A DNA stretch of 33,076 nt from JBLMZW01 sp050259035 (GCA_050259035.1 JBLMZW010000240.1:1-33076), one strand, 5' to 3'. Shown: positions 1 to 8,835, counted from the first letter of the stretch. The notes: generated from the sequence alone by a model not told the origin. Made by a program: numbers and translations.

Positions 1-459
1 CTAAAGGACCGAAACGTCAAATCCTTGCTCATGGTGGATGACGATCGGCTTGATTATTCAACCATGAAAAGGATTATAGATGATCTGCCGGGGGAATGTA
101 CTGTTGCGAGCGAACTGGATAATGAGCTTTTCAGGGAAAAAGCCTTTTCCTGCGATGCCAGTATAACTTACTGTGATCTGGGCATTGAGGAATCAGGTTC
201 CCTGGTGGTCTTTCACCGGCCAGGGGCTCCCAGATTGGCGTCAATTGCACCGAAAGTGCATGTGGCGGTAGTACATGCCGGCTCAATTATCAGTAACATC
301 GGGGGTCTAGTAACCCGGTTAACCGGGAATACACTGCCCAGCGCATGCACGATTATTTCCGGGGTTAGTCGCACCGCAGACATAAACCTTAATGTTACTC
401 TGGGTATGCACGGTCCGATGGACATGGCGGTGGTAATAATAGGGGGGATGAAGGAATGA
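1..459 (+). CDS. LUD-domain (LutC/YkgG-like) protein, 5' end cut by window
   Basis: The reading frame is open to the first base, so the N-terminus lies outside the window; the TTG at 25 and ATG at 31 are internal codons. The visible 153 residues match the C-terminal half of LUD (lactate utilisation) proteins: a stretch around SGVSRTADINLNVTLGMHGP resembles the family ending, where an acidic or DI-type segment and a G-x-HGP motif precede the last beta strand. LUD proteins such as LutC are partners of iron-sulfur and flavin subunits in L-lactate or glycolate oxidation in the cytoplasm. The stop codon overlaps the start of the next gene (ATGA at 456-459), so the two are translationally coupled, which supports a joint role with the flavin dehydrogenase. 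The exact substrate is not visible from sequence. The family call is fairly sure, the pathway an inference. Confidence 0.75.
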   Translation, partial: LKDRNVKSLLMVDDDRLDYSTMKRIIDDLPGECTVASELDNELFREKAFSCDASITYCDLGIEESGSLVVFHRPGAPRLASIAPKVHVAVVHAGSIISNIGGLVTRLTGNTLPSACTIISGVSRTADINLNVTLGMHGPMDMAVVIIGGMKE

Positions 460-1835
460 CAGGTTTAGGTCAAGATTTGACTTCACTGATAAAAGCGGCG
501 AATGTCAAGACTGAGACCGAGGATTTAATGGCATATACCAGTGATGCAATTTATTACATGAAGCCGACGAAACCGGATGCCATAGTATTACCGGAATCAA
601 CTGAAGAGGTATCCAAGGTACTGAAGTATGCATACCAGCATGAGATTCCAATTGTTCCGAGGGGAGCCGGCAGCGGCTTGGCGGGAGGATGCACGCCGGT
701 AAAAGCCGGGATTGTGCTGGACATGAAAAGGATGAATAACATCATTGAGATTGACCGCAGTAACATGACTGCAACGGTTGAACCGGGAGTGGTTTTGGCC
801 AACTTCCATAAAGCAGTAGAAAAACAGAAGGCTTTTTACCCACCGGACCCGCAGAGCATGAGCGTTTGCACCCTGGGAGGCAATATAGCTACCAGAGCAG
901 GAGGGCCCCGGGGGGTGAAGTATGGAACTACCAGTAATTATGTTTTGGGGATGGAAGTCGTGCTTCCGGACGGCTCAGTTATCAATGCCGGGGGGAAATA
1001 TGTCAAACAGTCAACCGGCTATGATATTACTCACTTAATGACTGGCTCAGAAGGAACTCTGGGAGTAATAACCAAAGCCAACCTTAGACTGATACCGTTG
1101 CCTCCTTATCATCGTACTATACTGGTGGTATGTGACAGCCTGGACCAGGCGGCGGAATTGGTATCGGCGATCATTGGCCGCGGTGCGGTACCGGCTATGC
1201 TGGAGTTTCTAGTGGCAATTGCCATTGTGGTAATGAACAACTATATTCAGCCACCCCTGCCCATAGACGCTCCGGCTTATCTCTTAATGGAATTGGATGG
1301 GAGCAGAGAGCAAGTAGATTTAGATACGGTTATAGTCAAGGAGATCTGCGGCGATTTGAAAGCCAGAGAAATCCGTGTAATAGAAGATGAGAAGGAGGCT
1401 GCCAGCTACTGGATAGCCAGATCAAAACTATACCCATTGATGACCTCAGTAATGAAGCGTGTTATAACCGAGGACGTGACCATACCTCGCAACCGTATCC
1501 CCGAATTTGTTAGAGCCTATCAGAAGGTTACCGAGGAGACCGGGGCACGAACCGGTATAGCCGGTCATGCGGGTGATGGCAACATGCATCCTACCATATT
1601 AATGGATCAATTAAATGATGAGGTTGAGGCCAATGCTAAGAAGGCCATAGATATGATTATCCGCAGCGGTTTAGATATGGGAGGGACGATATCCGGGGAG
1701 CATGGAATCGGGCTTCATAAATCTGAATACCTGCCCTGGGAGCTGGGTGATATACAAGTTGCATTATTGAAAAGAATCAAACAGGCGTTTGACCCGCGCG
1801 GCATTATGAACCCGGGAAAAATATGGCCGGAGTAA
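456..1835 (+). CDS. glcD: FAD-linked oxidase, GlcD family (glycolate/lactate dehydrogenase subunit)
   Basis: The 459-residue length is normal for GlcD-type 2-hydroxyacid dehydrogenases. The N-terminal PCMH-type FAD-binding domain spans about residues 38-216 and shows PRGAGSGLAGG (68-78), the PPDPQS and GGNIATRAGGPRGVKYG segments (about 129-156) and GTLGVIT. The C-terminal FAD-oxidase cap carries HAGDGNMHP (371-379), SGEHGIG (about 413-419) and the closing FDPRGIMNPGKIW. These are the usual flavin and substrate-pocket motifs. Such enzymes oxidise D-lactate, glycolate or longer 2-hydroxyacids and pass electrons to an Fe-S partner or an electron-transfer flavoprotein. The ATG overlaps the stop of the LUD gene (ATGA). 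No Fe-S subunit is visible downstream, so it would have to lie upstream or elsewhere. The symbol marks the family only; D-lactate or another hydroxyacid may be the true substrate. Confidence 0.88.
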   Translation: MTGLGQDLTSLIKAANVKTETEDLMAYTSDAIYYMKPTKPDAIVLPESTEEVSKVLKYAYQHEIPIVPRGAGSGLAGGCTPVKAGIVLDMKRMNNIIEIDRSNMTATVEPGVVLANFHKAVEKQKAFYPPDPQSMSVCTLGGNIATRAGGPRGVKYGTTSNYVLGMEVVLPDGSVINAGGKYVKQSTGYDITHLMTGSEGTLGVITKANLRLIPLPPYHRTILVVCDSLDQAAELVSAIIGRGAVPAMLEFLVAIAIVVMNNYIQPPLPIDAPAYLLMELDGSREQVDLDTVIVKEICGDLKAREIRVIEDEKEAASYWIARSKLYPLMTSVMKRVITEDVTIPRNRIPEFVRAYQKVTEETGARTGIAGHAGDGNMHPTILMDQLNDEVEANAKKAIDMIIRSGLDMGGTISGEHGIGLHKSEYLPWELGDIQVALLKRIKQAFDPRGIMNPGKIWPE

Positions 1836-1851
1836 AAAAATGGTTAGTGGC

Positions 1852-1880
1852 TTGACGCTATAGAAAATAGAGTACATAAT
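1852..1880 (+). promoter_or_regulatory. Sigma-A-type promoter for the iclR gene
   Basis: TTGACG (1852-1857), a 17-base spacer, then CATAAT (1875-1880): five of six bases match at each box. It lies 48 bases before the iclR start and after the glcD stop, so the regulator can be transcribed separately from the operon. Confidence 0.65.
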
Positions 1881-1928
1881 TTTTAAGACAACATAAGACT
1901 ATTTGGCCGGAAGGAAGTAGACAAAATA

Positions 1929-2684
1929 ATGATCCAATCAGTAGACCGTGCCTTGACTATTCTATGCTTTTTTGATCACCATGTTCAGGAATTAGGCATT
2001 ACCGAAATAGGCCAATTAATGAACTTATCAAAAAGCACTGTATATGGGCTGGTTAAAACGCTGGAAGCAAAAGGATTCCTGGTTCAGAATCAGGAAAACG
2101 GAAAATATCGCCTCGGCCTAAAGGTATATGAACTGGGAATGGCTTATTCAGCTTCAGTTGAGTTAAAGATGGCGGCCAAAGAATCAGCCGAAATGCTGTC
2201 TACTAAATACCAGGAGTCGGTTCACGTTGCTATCCTGGCTGGTAACACTGCCGTGTTTGTAATGAGGAATGAGCCGCGGGAGAGTATATATACCTTTCCC
2301 CGCCTGGGAGCCAGTGTACCGGCTTATATCACCGCGGTAGGCAAGGTCTTAATGGCTTATCTTCCTGAAGATGAACTGGCCAAACACCTGAGTGATAACA
2401 TGGTAGCTTATACCCGTAATACCATTACAGATAAAGAGAAGTTCAAAGAAGAAATGGCAGTGATTAAATCACGAGGTTATGCCATTGACCGGGAGGAAGC
2501 GGTAAGTGTAATAAGCTGTATAGCCGCTCCAATCAGAGATCAAAGCAAAAGAGTAGTTGCTGCAATCAGTCTTTCCGGAGAAACGGATAAAATACTGGGA
2601 CCGGAAAAAGAATCAATTATTAAAGATATTATCGGGGCTGCCGGTCAGGTATCAAAATTATTGGGCTACACTGTGAAATACTAA
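1929..2684 (+). CDS. IclR family transcriptional regulator
   Basis: The 251-residue protein has the two-domain IclR plan. An N-terminal winged helix-turn-helix (about 1-65) contains the ITEIGQLMNLSKSTVYGLVKTL recognition region in pieces (helix around LSKSTVYGLVKTLEAKGFL, residues 36-54). The effector-binding domain (about 75-248) shows family landmarks such as ESVHVAIL, PAYITAVGKVLMAYL, and the SRGYAIDREE and CIAAPIRD segments. IclR proteins sense small carboxylic acids and often control a neighbouring catabolic operon, so the LUD/GlcD operon just upstream is a likely target; this is inference. A purine-rich GGAAGGAAG lies about 11 bases before the ATG. A consensus-like promoter sits upstream and a strong terminator follows. 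Confidence 0.92.
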   Translation: MIQSVDRALTILCFFDHHVQELGITEIGQLMNLSKSTVYGLVKTLEAKGFLVQNQENGKYRLGLKVYELGMAYSASVELKMAAKESAEMLSTKYQESVHVAILAGNTAVFVMRNEPRESIYTFPRLGASVPAYITAVGKVLMAYLPEDELAKHLSDNMVAYTRNTITDKEKFKEEMAVIKSRGYAIDREEAVSVISCIAAPIRDQSKRVVAAISLSGETDKILGPEKESIIKDIIGAAGQVSKLLGYTVKY

Positions 2685-2705
2685 TTCAAATTGAAACAGA
2701 ATAGT

Positions 2706-2739
2706 TAAGGGAATCGCACGTCGATTCCCTTATTTTTTT
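2706..2739 (+). terminator. Rho-independent terminator after iclR
   Basis: A perfect 11-bp stem (TAAGGGAATCG at 2706-2716 with CGATTCCCTTA at 2722-2732) with a 5-base loop is followed directly by seven T residues (2733-2739). It ends the iclR transcript 22 bases after the stop codon. Confidence 0.92.
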
Positions 2740-2832
2740 CCCCTGGGGATGAGAGCAAAGGCGCGGATCAAAAAAAAATTTAGCCGCGTCTTTCTTGGTG
2801 CTTTATCCCATTCTTCCGATGAATGACAGGAA

Positions 2833-2838
2833 TATAAT
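2833..2838 (+). promoter_or_regulatory. Possible -10 element for the yip1-mac operon
   Basis: A perfect TATAAT lies 53 bases before the chosen start of the Yip1-like gene. No good -35 box is found at 16-18 bases (TTCTTC at 2811-2816 is poor), so an activator may be needed or the match may be chance. Confidence 0.3.
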
Positions 2839-2890
2839 ATACCGGGGTCGAAACCCTAAAAACAAAATTTAAGAAATGAAGGTGAAAAAT

Positions 2891-3586
2891 ATGGAAGAAC
2901 GTCAAATGGGTATAGTACAAAAAATCACCGGTGTTTTTATTTCTCCAATACAGACGTTCAAAGCTATTGCCGAAGACACGGAGATGCTGAAGCCTGTAGT
3001 AGCGGTTCTGGTAATCAACATGTTGTTGACTTTACTAGTGTTGCCTGAAGTCGTAGACGCTACCCGGGAAGCATTAAAGAATAGCGGACAGCAAATCCCG
3101 GCGGATCAGATGCGGATGATGATAACATATACAAAAATCATGACCGTTGTGGGAGCTCTGGTACTGCCCCCGTTTCTCTGGCTGATTGAAAGTCTGCTTT
3201 TGCTTTTGTACAACCAGTTGAGTATTGGTCAGGGCAGTTTTAAACAATTTTACGCAATCTCTTTTTTCGCCTGGCTGCCGGCTTTTTTAGGTTCGGCTAT
3301 TAAGACTGCTCTGATACCAGCAATTGGATATGAACAAGTTTTGGCCATTAAGACCAGTCTGGCATTATTTTTACCGCCAGCAACTAAATCAGGTTTTTTA
3401 TTTATTCTACTTAGTCGTACCGATTTCTTTACTATATGGAGTCTCATCCTTTTAGCCCTGGGGGGCGCGGTGGTTATGAAAAAGGACTCCAAAGGGGTGA
3501 TGGCGTATATGCTGGGACTCTGGTTGGTTCTCATTGCATTAATGGCGTTTATTGCCACCAAAACCGGAGCCGGAGTTCAGATGTAA
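2891..3586 (+). CDS. Yip1-domain integral membrane protein
   Basis: About 231 residues, very hydrophobic, with about five membrane segments (roughly residues 33-52, 79-103, 119-139, 155-185 and 194-225). The opening MGIVQKITGVFISPIQTFK followed by an acidic turn matches the start of bacterial YIP1-family proteins, which typically begin with an amphipathic helix carrying a 'P-x-x-x-F' motif. The function of these proteins in bacteria is not known. The frame also has an ATG at 2876, but only the ATG at 2891 has a good ribosome site (GAAGGTG, 7 bases upstream), so I start there. It precedes the MacAB-like export genes by about 130 bases and may belong to the same unit. Confidence 0.75.
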   Translation: MEERQMGIVQKITGVFISPIQTFKAIAEDTEMLKPVVAVLVINMLLTLLVLPEVVDATREALKNSGQQIPADQMRMMITYTKIMTVVGALVLPPFLWLIESLLLLLYNQLSIGQGSFKQFYAISFFAWLPAFLGSAIKTALIPAIGYEQVLAIKTSLALFLPPATKSGFLFILLSRTDFFTIWSLILLALGGAVVMKKDSKGVMAYMLGLWLVLIALMAFIATKTGAGVQM

Positions 3587-3613
3587 TAGCATAACAGCCA
3601 ATGGGATCAAAAT

Positions 3614-3678
3614 CTTACCTGGTGTCACAAAATCGGTTTCAAAAATGTCATATTATTATAGTTTTCTCACCGGGTAAG
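3614..3678. promoter_or_regulatory. Spaced inverted repeat upstream of the export operon
   Basis: CTTACCTGGTG (3614-3624) and CACCGGGTAAG (3668-3678) are 11-bp inverted arms with a single G-T mismatch, centres about 54 bases (five helical turns) apart. The AT-rich interval between them contains TATTATTATAG. This is the layout of a looping operator around a promoter, or of a long hairpin leader ahead of the adaptor gene. No regulator is identified. Confidence 0.4.
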
Positions 3679-3717
3679 AATTGGACCCGCTATTAAAGCG
3701 CAAAGGAGATCTCGACA

Positions 3718-4992
3718 TTGAACCAGGAAGTACAACCTTCAACCGAAAAGAAACCCAGACCATGGAAAAAAATCTTAATCATTTCTGGCATAGTATTGTT
3801 GGCAGCCCTGGTGGTAGGTTTAAATATCTACCGTTCGGGTCAAAAGGATGTGACGTCGGTTTCTACCACCAAAGTAGAGCAGCGGGCCATGGTGCAAAAA
3901 ATACTGGCCAGCGGAAAAGTAGCTGTTGCCAGCAAGGAAGTTCTATACAGCCAGAACACAGGAACTATAAAAAAGATCAATGTTCACCTTGGGCAGAAGG
4001 TTGCTCCGGGTCAGGTTTTGATGGAAGTGGATATGCCCGATGCTGACAGTAGATTAGCCCAGGCAAAATCCACTCTGGCGGCGGCCGAGACCGCCCTGGC
4101 TAAAACTCGTTTGACAGACAAACCCTTGGAAATCATCGAAGCAGAATACACTTTGAAGCAGGCGGCCGACGATGCCAAACAGGCTAAAGAAAAGCTGGCA
4201 AAATACCAGGAATTATATGAGGCCGGTGCGGTGTCAAAAGATGAGTTAGATAGCCAACAATCCACCTATAATACCAAACAGGCACAGTATGAAAAAGCTA
4301 AAGCTGCTCTCGTGGTAGCCCGCGTCCAAAGTGCGGGAGAAAAGAAATCGGCTGAGGCTTCTTACCAATCTGCTTTGGCCAGTTTGAAGTTGGTTCAGAA
4401 ACAGGTGGGTCAAAAAGGCTTGTCATCAACCATTGGCGGACAGGTCATGTCGTTAAGTGTGCAGGAGGGAGATGTAATTACAGCTGGTACCCAGTTAATA
4501 ACCATTGGCGATGTAGATTCCCTCTTAATTAATGCTGACATTACCGAAGCCGATGCTCCGATGATTAAGGCAGGCCAGGAAGTGGTTGTTACCAGTCCTA
4601 CTATACAGGATAAGAAGTGGAAAGGCGTAGTAAGGGAAGTGGGACTGGAAGCAGTGAGCAAGATAAAGAACTCATCTGAAACCTCAGCAATTCAGGTAAT
4701 TATTGCATTAAAAGAAAAAAGTGAATTACGGCCTGGTTTTACCGCAGACCTGGAGATCATTACCGCCAGAAATAATAAAGCGCTTACGGTTCCCTTTGAA
4801 GCTTTAAGTGATCGTAAAGGTAAGACCTGGGTGTTTGTAGTTCATAACCAGACCGCCCATCTCCAGGAGGTAAAGACGGGGATGAGCGATACCCTGAGAA
4901 TACAGGTTAAATCAGGGATAAAGAAAGGTGACAAGGTGATTCTTAATCCTCCGGCCAAGCTTAAGGACGGAAGCAAGGTGAAAGTTCAATGA
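3718..4992 (+). CDS. macA: MacA-like periplasmic adaptor (HlyD/RND adaptor family)
   Basis: 424 residues with one N-terminal membrane segment (about 18-37) after a basic KKPRPWKK stretch, which places the bulk outside the membrane. Then come a lipoyl-type half motif (about 75-105, VHLGQKVAPGQVLMEVD), a long Ala/Lys/Glu-rich coiled-coil hairpin (about 105-225), the second lipoyl half (GQVMSLSVQEGDVITAGT, about 242-259), a beta-barrel domain and a C-terminal membrane-proximal domain. MacA-type adaptors activate their MacB partner ATPase and help move peptides, lipids or drugs across the envelope. The start is TTG, chosen because AAAGGAG lies 8 bases upstream. The stop overlaps the next gene by four bases, as in macAB operons. 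The symbol is by family only. Confidence 0.82.
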   Translation: MNQEVQPSTEKKPRPWKKILIISGIVLLAALVVGLNIYRSGQKDVTSVSTTKVEQRAMVQKILASGKVAVASKEVLYSQNTGTIKKINVHLGQKVAPGQVLMEVDMPDADSRLAQAKSTLAAAETALAKTRLTDKPLEIIEAEYTLKQAADDAKQAKEKLAKYQELYEAGAVSKDELDSQQSTYNTKQAQYEKAKAALVVARVQSAGEKKSAEASYQSALASLKLVQKQVGQKGLSSTIGGQVMSLSVQEGDVITAGTQLITIGDVDSLLINADITEADAPMIKAGQEVVVTSPTIQDKKWKGVVREVGLEAVSKIKNSSETSAIQVIIALKEKSELRPGFTADLEIITARNNKALTVPFEALSDRKGKTWVFVVHNQTAHLQEVKTGMSDTLRIQVKSGIKKGDKVILNPPAKLKDGSKVKVQ

Positions 4993-5723
4993 TAGCAATA
5001 AACAACCTGACCAAGACCTATGATACCGGAGCCATACGCGTAGAGGCTCTGATAAAAGTAAACCTTGAGGTAGCTGAAGGTGAGTTCGTGGCTATAATGG
5101 GACCGTCTGGCTCCGGTAAATCAACCCTGATGAATATACTGGGATGCCTCGACCGGCCAACCGAAGGGGAATATTTTTTGGACGAGGAAAGTGTCGGTTC
5201 TATGGAGGAAACCCAGTTGGCCGGAATTAGAAACCGCAAGATAGGATTTGTATTTCAAACCTTCAACCTTTTACCGCGATTGAACGCGATTCGCAATGTT
5301 GAGGTGCCTATGTTATATGCTGGAGTCCCTCCGTTAGAAAGACGAAAAAAGGCCAGTGTGGCTTTGGAGAAGGTTGGACTTTTAGACCGGGCCAAACATC
5401 TGCCCAACGAACTCTCCGGAGGCCAACGCCAGCGGGTGGCAATAGCGAGGGCTCTGGTAAATGATCCGGTTCTTATTCTGGCCGATGAACCAACTGGGAA
5501 TTTGGATACCAAATCGGGTTATGAGGTAATGGCTTTGCTCCAGGACTTGCATAAAAACGGAAGCACCATCATACTGGTAACCCATGAGCCTGAAATAGCC
5601 CATCATGCTCAACGGGTGGTGCACTTTCGTGATGGCCATTTGGTTAAAACCGAGGATATACCGAATCCGCTCCAGGCTGCTTCAATGATCGCCAACATAG
5701 CAAGGGTGGGAGAGAACGAATGA
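4989..5723 (+). CDS. ABC transporter ATP-binding protein, MacB/LolD type
   Basis: 244 residues with every ATPase motif: Walker A GPSGSGKST (38-46), Q-loop Gln90 in FVFQTFNL, signature LSGGQRQRV (142-150), Walker B VLILADEP (161-168), D-loop NLD, and switch His199 in TIILVTHE. The insertion after the Q-loop and the LSGGQ context match the MacB/LolD/FtsE subfamily, which powers mechanotransmission rather than simple substrate transport. It starts inside the stop of the adaptor gene (ATGA) and its own stop overlaps the permease start, so the three proteins are probably made in fixed ratio as one complex on the cytoplasmic membrane. Confidence 0.93.
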   Translation: MIAINNLTKTYDTGAIRVEALIKVNLEVAEGEFVAIMGPSGSGKSTLMNILGCLDRPTEGEYFLDEESVGSMEETQLAGIRNRKIGFVFQTFNLLPRLNAIRNVEVPMLYAGVPPLERRKKASVALEKVGLLDRAKHLPNELSGGQRQRVAIARALVNDPVLILADEPTGNLDTKSGYEVMALLQDLHKNGSTIILVTHEPEIAHHAQRVVHFRDGHLVKTEDIPNPLQAASMIANIARVGENE

Positions 5724-6913
5724 ATCTGGGAGAATTAATCAAAGTCGCTTTAGAAGGAATATGGGTAAACAAACTCCGGTCAGCCCTTACCATGCTGGGA
5801 ATTATAATCGGTGTTGCGGCGGTTATCCTGGTGGTTACATTAGGACAGGCGGGACAGGCCAGTATAATGGCTGAACTGGAAAGTATCGGGACTAATCTGT
5901 TTGTAGTTTATATTGGGCAAGTAGATGACGGGAATTACGACAAATATAAGATTACCAGTGAAGATCTCCGCTTAATTAAAGAAAGCGTTGAGGGAATTCG
6001 TACCATTGTTCCTTTGAACTATAGTTCTTCACAGGTTCAGGGCAAGAGGAAAAAAGAATCGGTACAAATTATTGGCACCGGGGCCGATTTCTTTGCTCAA
6101 CGCAGCATGAAGCTGGTAAAGGGGCGGTTTTTCTCCCAAACTGACGATGCTGTGACCAGAAGGGTAATGGTTATTAATCAGAAAATGGCTGATGATATGT
6201 TTGGAACCGGTGGCGAAGCGGTAGGACAGAAATTAACCATCGGACAGGTTCCGGTCATGGTATGTGGGGTATGCCCCAACGAAACCGGAATGTTTGCCGG
6301 ACAGGCCAGTGCGCAGGCCTGGATCCCCATGAATCTATACTTTGACATCTATGATACCAGGGATATATGGCAGATAGAAGGGAACGCGGTATCCAAAGAT
6401 AAGGTGGAAGAAGCCAGCAAGCAGGTAGTAAGAATTCTTAAATCAAGACACGGGGTGCAAGACGACAAGATTTATGTATCTTATACCATGGAGCAGGAAA
6501 TGAAGATGGCCAACAAGGTGATGGGGATTATAACCTCGATTATAGGGGCTATTGCCGGTATATCTTTGGTGGTCGGCGGGATAGGAATCATGAACATTAT
6601 GCTGGTTTCGGTTACCGAACGGACCAGGGAAATCGGTATTCGCATGGCGGTGGGAGCCAGGCGTAAAGATATCTTAATTCAGTTTCTGGTAGAAGCTATG
6701 GTCTTGAGCCTTCTCGGGGGGATAATCGGGACGCTAATTGGTATCGGGGGGTCGTCCATAGTATCGCTGGCGGTAAAAATGAAGGTAATTGTATCCCCCA
6801 CAACGATAATACTAGCTTGTCTGTTCTCCATGGTGGTTGGGGTTTTCTTCGGCTTGTACCCGGCCAACAAAGCAGCCAAGCTGGATCCTATTGAATCCTT
6901 AAGATATGAATAG
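5720..6913 (+). CDS. MacB-like ABC transporter permease (FtsX family)
   Basis: 397 residues with the MacB permease plan: one N-terminal membrane helix (about 18-42, after the typical LWVNKLRSALTMLGIIIGVAAVI-like opening), an extracellular MacB_PCD domain (about 45-255), then three C-terminal helices of the FtsX domain (about 265-295, 320-350 and 360-385). The segments GIGIMNIMLVSVTERTREIG and AVGARRKDIL are family hallmarks. ATPase and permease are separate polypeptides, as usual in Gram-positive bacteria. Together with the adaptor it would form an export pump; the cargo cannot be read from the sequence. No resistance or bacteriocin gene is adjacent. Confidence 0.92.
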   Translation: MNLGELIKVALEGIWVNKLRSALTMLGIIIGVAAVILVVTLGQAGQASIMAELESIGTNLFVVYIGQVDDGNYDKYKITSEDLRLIKESVEGIRTIVPLNYSSSQVQGKRKKESVQIIGTGADFFAQRSMKLVKGRFFSQTDDAVTRRVMVINQKMADDMFGTGGEAVGQKLTIGQVPVMVCGVCPNETGMFAGQASAQAWIPMNLYFDIYDTRDIWQIEGNAVSKDKVEEASKQVVRILKSRHGVQDDKIYVSYTMEQEMKMANKVMGIITSIIGAIAGISLVVGGIGIMNIMLVSVTERTREIGIRMAVGARRKDILIQFLVEAMVLSLLGGIIGTLIGIGGSSIVSLAVKMKVIVSPTTIILACLFSMVVGVFFGLYPANKAAKLDPIESLRYE

Positions 6914-7007
6914 CGCCGGTTAGTAACACTTTTCATACCAACAACATAAAGTAGTAAGCCAGGGTATTACTATTGGTTCCCGGCAATAATAATTGTGAGA
7001 ACAAGGT

Positions 7008-7247
7008 ATGGGAAGGATGAATGTGAGGGCAGACCAGGAGGCGGCGGAGATACCCCATCGGTTAACCGGAGTATTACTCCCCCGATGCAGATTATGTGAG
7101 GCGGTTCCATCCAGGGGTATAGCCGGAGGATATTTGGTAGGTAAGGGTTTTTTATGCAGTGAATGCGAAACGGCTATTACCAGGCTCGAGGCCGGAAGTG
7201 AAGATTACGAAGTCTTTGTAAAGAGAATAAAGAAATTATGGAAATAG
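7008..7247 (+). CDS. csfB: Anti-sigma-G factor Gin (CsfB family)
   Basis: A 79-residue protein with two CxxC pairs (Cys27/Cys30 and Cys50/Cys53, numbered from ATG 7008) separated by a Gly-rich hairpin, the zinc-binding layout of Gin/CsfB. In Bacillus Gin is made in the forespore and holds sigma-G (and sigma-E) inactive until engulfment. The position just before yaaO and tmk is the same as in Bacillus and other spore formers, which supports the call strongly. The start is uncertain: ATG 7008 has almost no spacing to AAGG, whereas ATG 7017 (AAGG 10 bases upstream) and GTG 7023 (GGAAGG 6 bases upstream) fit better; the zinc region is unaffected. Confidence 0.8.
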   Translation: MGRMNVRADQEAAEIPHRLTGVLLPRCRLCEAVPSRGIAGGYLVGKGFLCSECETAITRLEAGSEDYEVFVKRIKKLWK

Positions 7248-7275
7248 CGCTGGATTCAGCGCTATATTTCTTCTT
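7244..7275 (+). terminator. Hairpin overlapping the csfB stop, probable weak terminator
   Basis: A perfect 9-bp stem, ATAGCGCTG (7244-7252) with CAGCGCTAT (7257-7265) and a 4-base loop, followed by a broken T tract (ATTTCTTCTT). The csfB stop codon TAG lies inside the 5' arm. Confidence 0.55.
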
Positions 7276-7392
7276 AAGGGTAAGGCCTGAGTAATAGTAT
7301 AATAACGGTATTAGAACAGACTAATAAAACTAACATTTATGAAGTTTTTCATTTCAATTGGCTGCATTTTTCACGTTTGAAAGCGAGCTTTT

Positions 7393-8835
7393 ATGTTTGA
7401 AATGCCCTTGTACCAGGCCCTAAAAAAATATTATAAGGAGAAAAACTGTCTTTTACACATGCCAGGGCATAAGGGGGGACAGGGTTTTAACCTGTCCGAA
7501 CTGACTGCGGTGGGGAGTCTGGACTTTACTGAAGTATCCGGGCTGGACGATCTGCATTATCCCACCGGGGCTGTAATGGAAGCCCAGAAACTAGCAGCCC
7601 GGGCTTGGGGCGCGGGAGAAAGCCTCTTTCTGGTTAATGGTGCCACGTCGGGACTGCATAGCCTGGTTTTAGCTTTGGGAGAGAAAGCAACTGTCATTAT
7701 ACCCCGCAACGCTCATCGCTCATTAGTGGGGGGACTAATTCTTTCCGGGGCCCGCCCGGTATATTTGGAATGTGTTAACGACCCGGATTTAAATATAGCC
7801 GTTGCGGTTAAACCGGAAGAGATTCGTAAGAAGGTAAAGGACAACCCGGAGGCCCGGGCTGTTTTTCTAATAAGTCCCACCTATTATGGGACGGTCAACG
7901 AAATGACGCCAGTAACGGAGTTCCTGGCCCAACAAGGTATTCCCTTATTAGTGGATGAAGCGCATGGGGGCCATCTGGCTTTTCACCCGGATTACCCCGA
8001 CCCCGCCCTGGCGGTCGGAGCCTCAGCCTGTGTTCATGGGCTGCATAAGACCCTCCCCGTTTTAACCCAGGCCGGATTGCTGCACCTTAAAGAAGGTTTT
8101 TTCTTGAACGGGAAGATCAAGGAATGCTGGGACCATCTAACTTCAACCAGTCCCTCCTATCCCCTAATGACGTCCATAGACTATGGCCGGGCACTGATGG
8201 AGGAACAAGGACAGGCACTCCTGGAAGGACAGCTTAACCTGAGCAATGAATGCCGGAGGAATATCAATTCAATACCTGGCTTGGCCTGCCGCTCTGAAGA
8301 GTTTACTTCCCTGGATGGTGTAGACGGGTATGACCCGCTCAAAATACTGGTGGAAATCCGAGACCTGGATATTACGGCTGAGGATATGGAACGCCTATTG
8401 CGAAAAAAATACCGGATTCAGGTGGAATTCGCTCGCACCAACCATCTGCTGGCCATGTTCTCACCGGTCAGCCCAAGTGAAGATTGGCGATTGTTAGCTT
8501 CAGCGTTGAAAAAAATTGCTGCAGGCCAAGAATGCAGAAGTAAGAAAAAAACCAGTATTGCATTGCCTCCTATTCCACCTATGGCTCTTACTCCCAGACA
8601 GGCCTTTTTGGCCCAAACAAAATCTGTTAACATAAAGGAGTCAGCCGGATTGATCTCTGGGGAGATGGTGGCCGGATATCCCCCGGGAATCCCCTGTCTG
8701 ATGCCAGGGGAGACCATAACCGCTGAGATTGTGGAATATATGATTGATCTTCGCAGACAGGGGACACCAGTTCACGGACTGAAAGACCGGGACGGTCAGA
8801 ATATTGAAATTATAAATAGCAAGGTGGAACATTGA
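7393..8835 (+). CDS. yaaO: Orn/Lys/Arg decarboxylase family protein (YaaO/SpeA-like)
   Basis: 480 residues, PLP-dependent fold type I. The N-terminal LHMPGHKGG motif is diagnostic for this family, followed by SGLDDLHYPTG. The aspartate that pairs with the PLP ring lies in LLVDEAHGGH (about Asp188) and the Schiff-base lysine in HGLHKTLPV (about Lys219). A short C-terminal domain ends with GYPPGIPCLMPGE, also typical. The length fits the short Gram-positive type rather than the ~750-residue E. coli enzymes. It probably decarboxylates arginine, lysine or ornithine in polyamine metabolism, but the substrate cannot be told. The ribosome site is weak; ATG 7402 is another possible start. It overlaps tmk by four bases. 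Confidence 0.9.
   Translation: MFEMPLYQALKKYYKEKNCLLHMPGHKGGQGFNLSELTAVGSLDFTEVSGLDDLHYPTGAVMEAQKLAARAWGAGESLFLVNGATSGLHSLVLALGEKATVIIPRNAHRSLVGGLILSGARPVYLECVNDPDLNIAVAVKPEEIRKKVKDNPEARAVFLISPTYYGTVNEMTPVTEFLAQQGIPLLVDEAHGGHLAFHPDYPDPALAVGASACVHGLHKTLPVLTQAGLLHLKEGFFLNGKIKECWDHLTSTSPSYPLMTSIDYGRALMEEQGQALLEGQLNLSNECRRNINSIPGLACRSEEFTSLDGVDGYDPLKILVEIRDLDITAEDMERLLRKKYRIQVEFARTNHLLAMFSPVSPSEDWRLLASALKKIAAGQECRSKKKTSIALPPIPPMALTPRQAFLAQTKSVNIKESAGLISGEMVAGYPPGIPCLMPGETITAEIVEYMIDLRRQGTPVHGLKDRDGQNIEIINSKVEH

Noticed and set aside
3681..4046. 121-codon frame overlapping the start of the adaptor gene
   Set aside because: Shadow frame of the adaptor gene, which has clear domain content.
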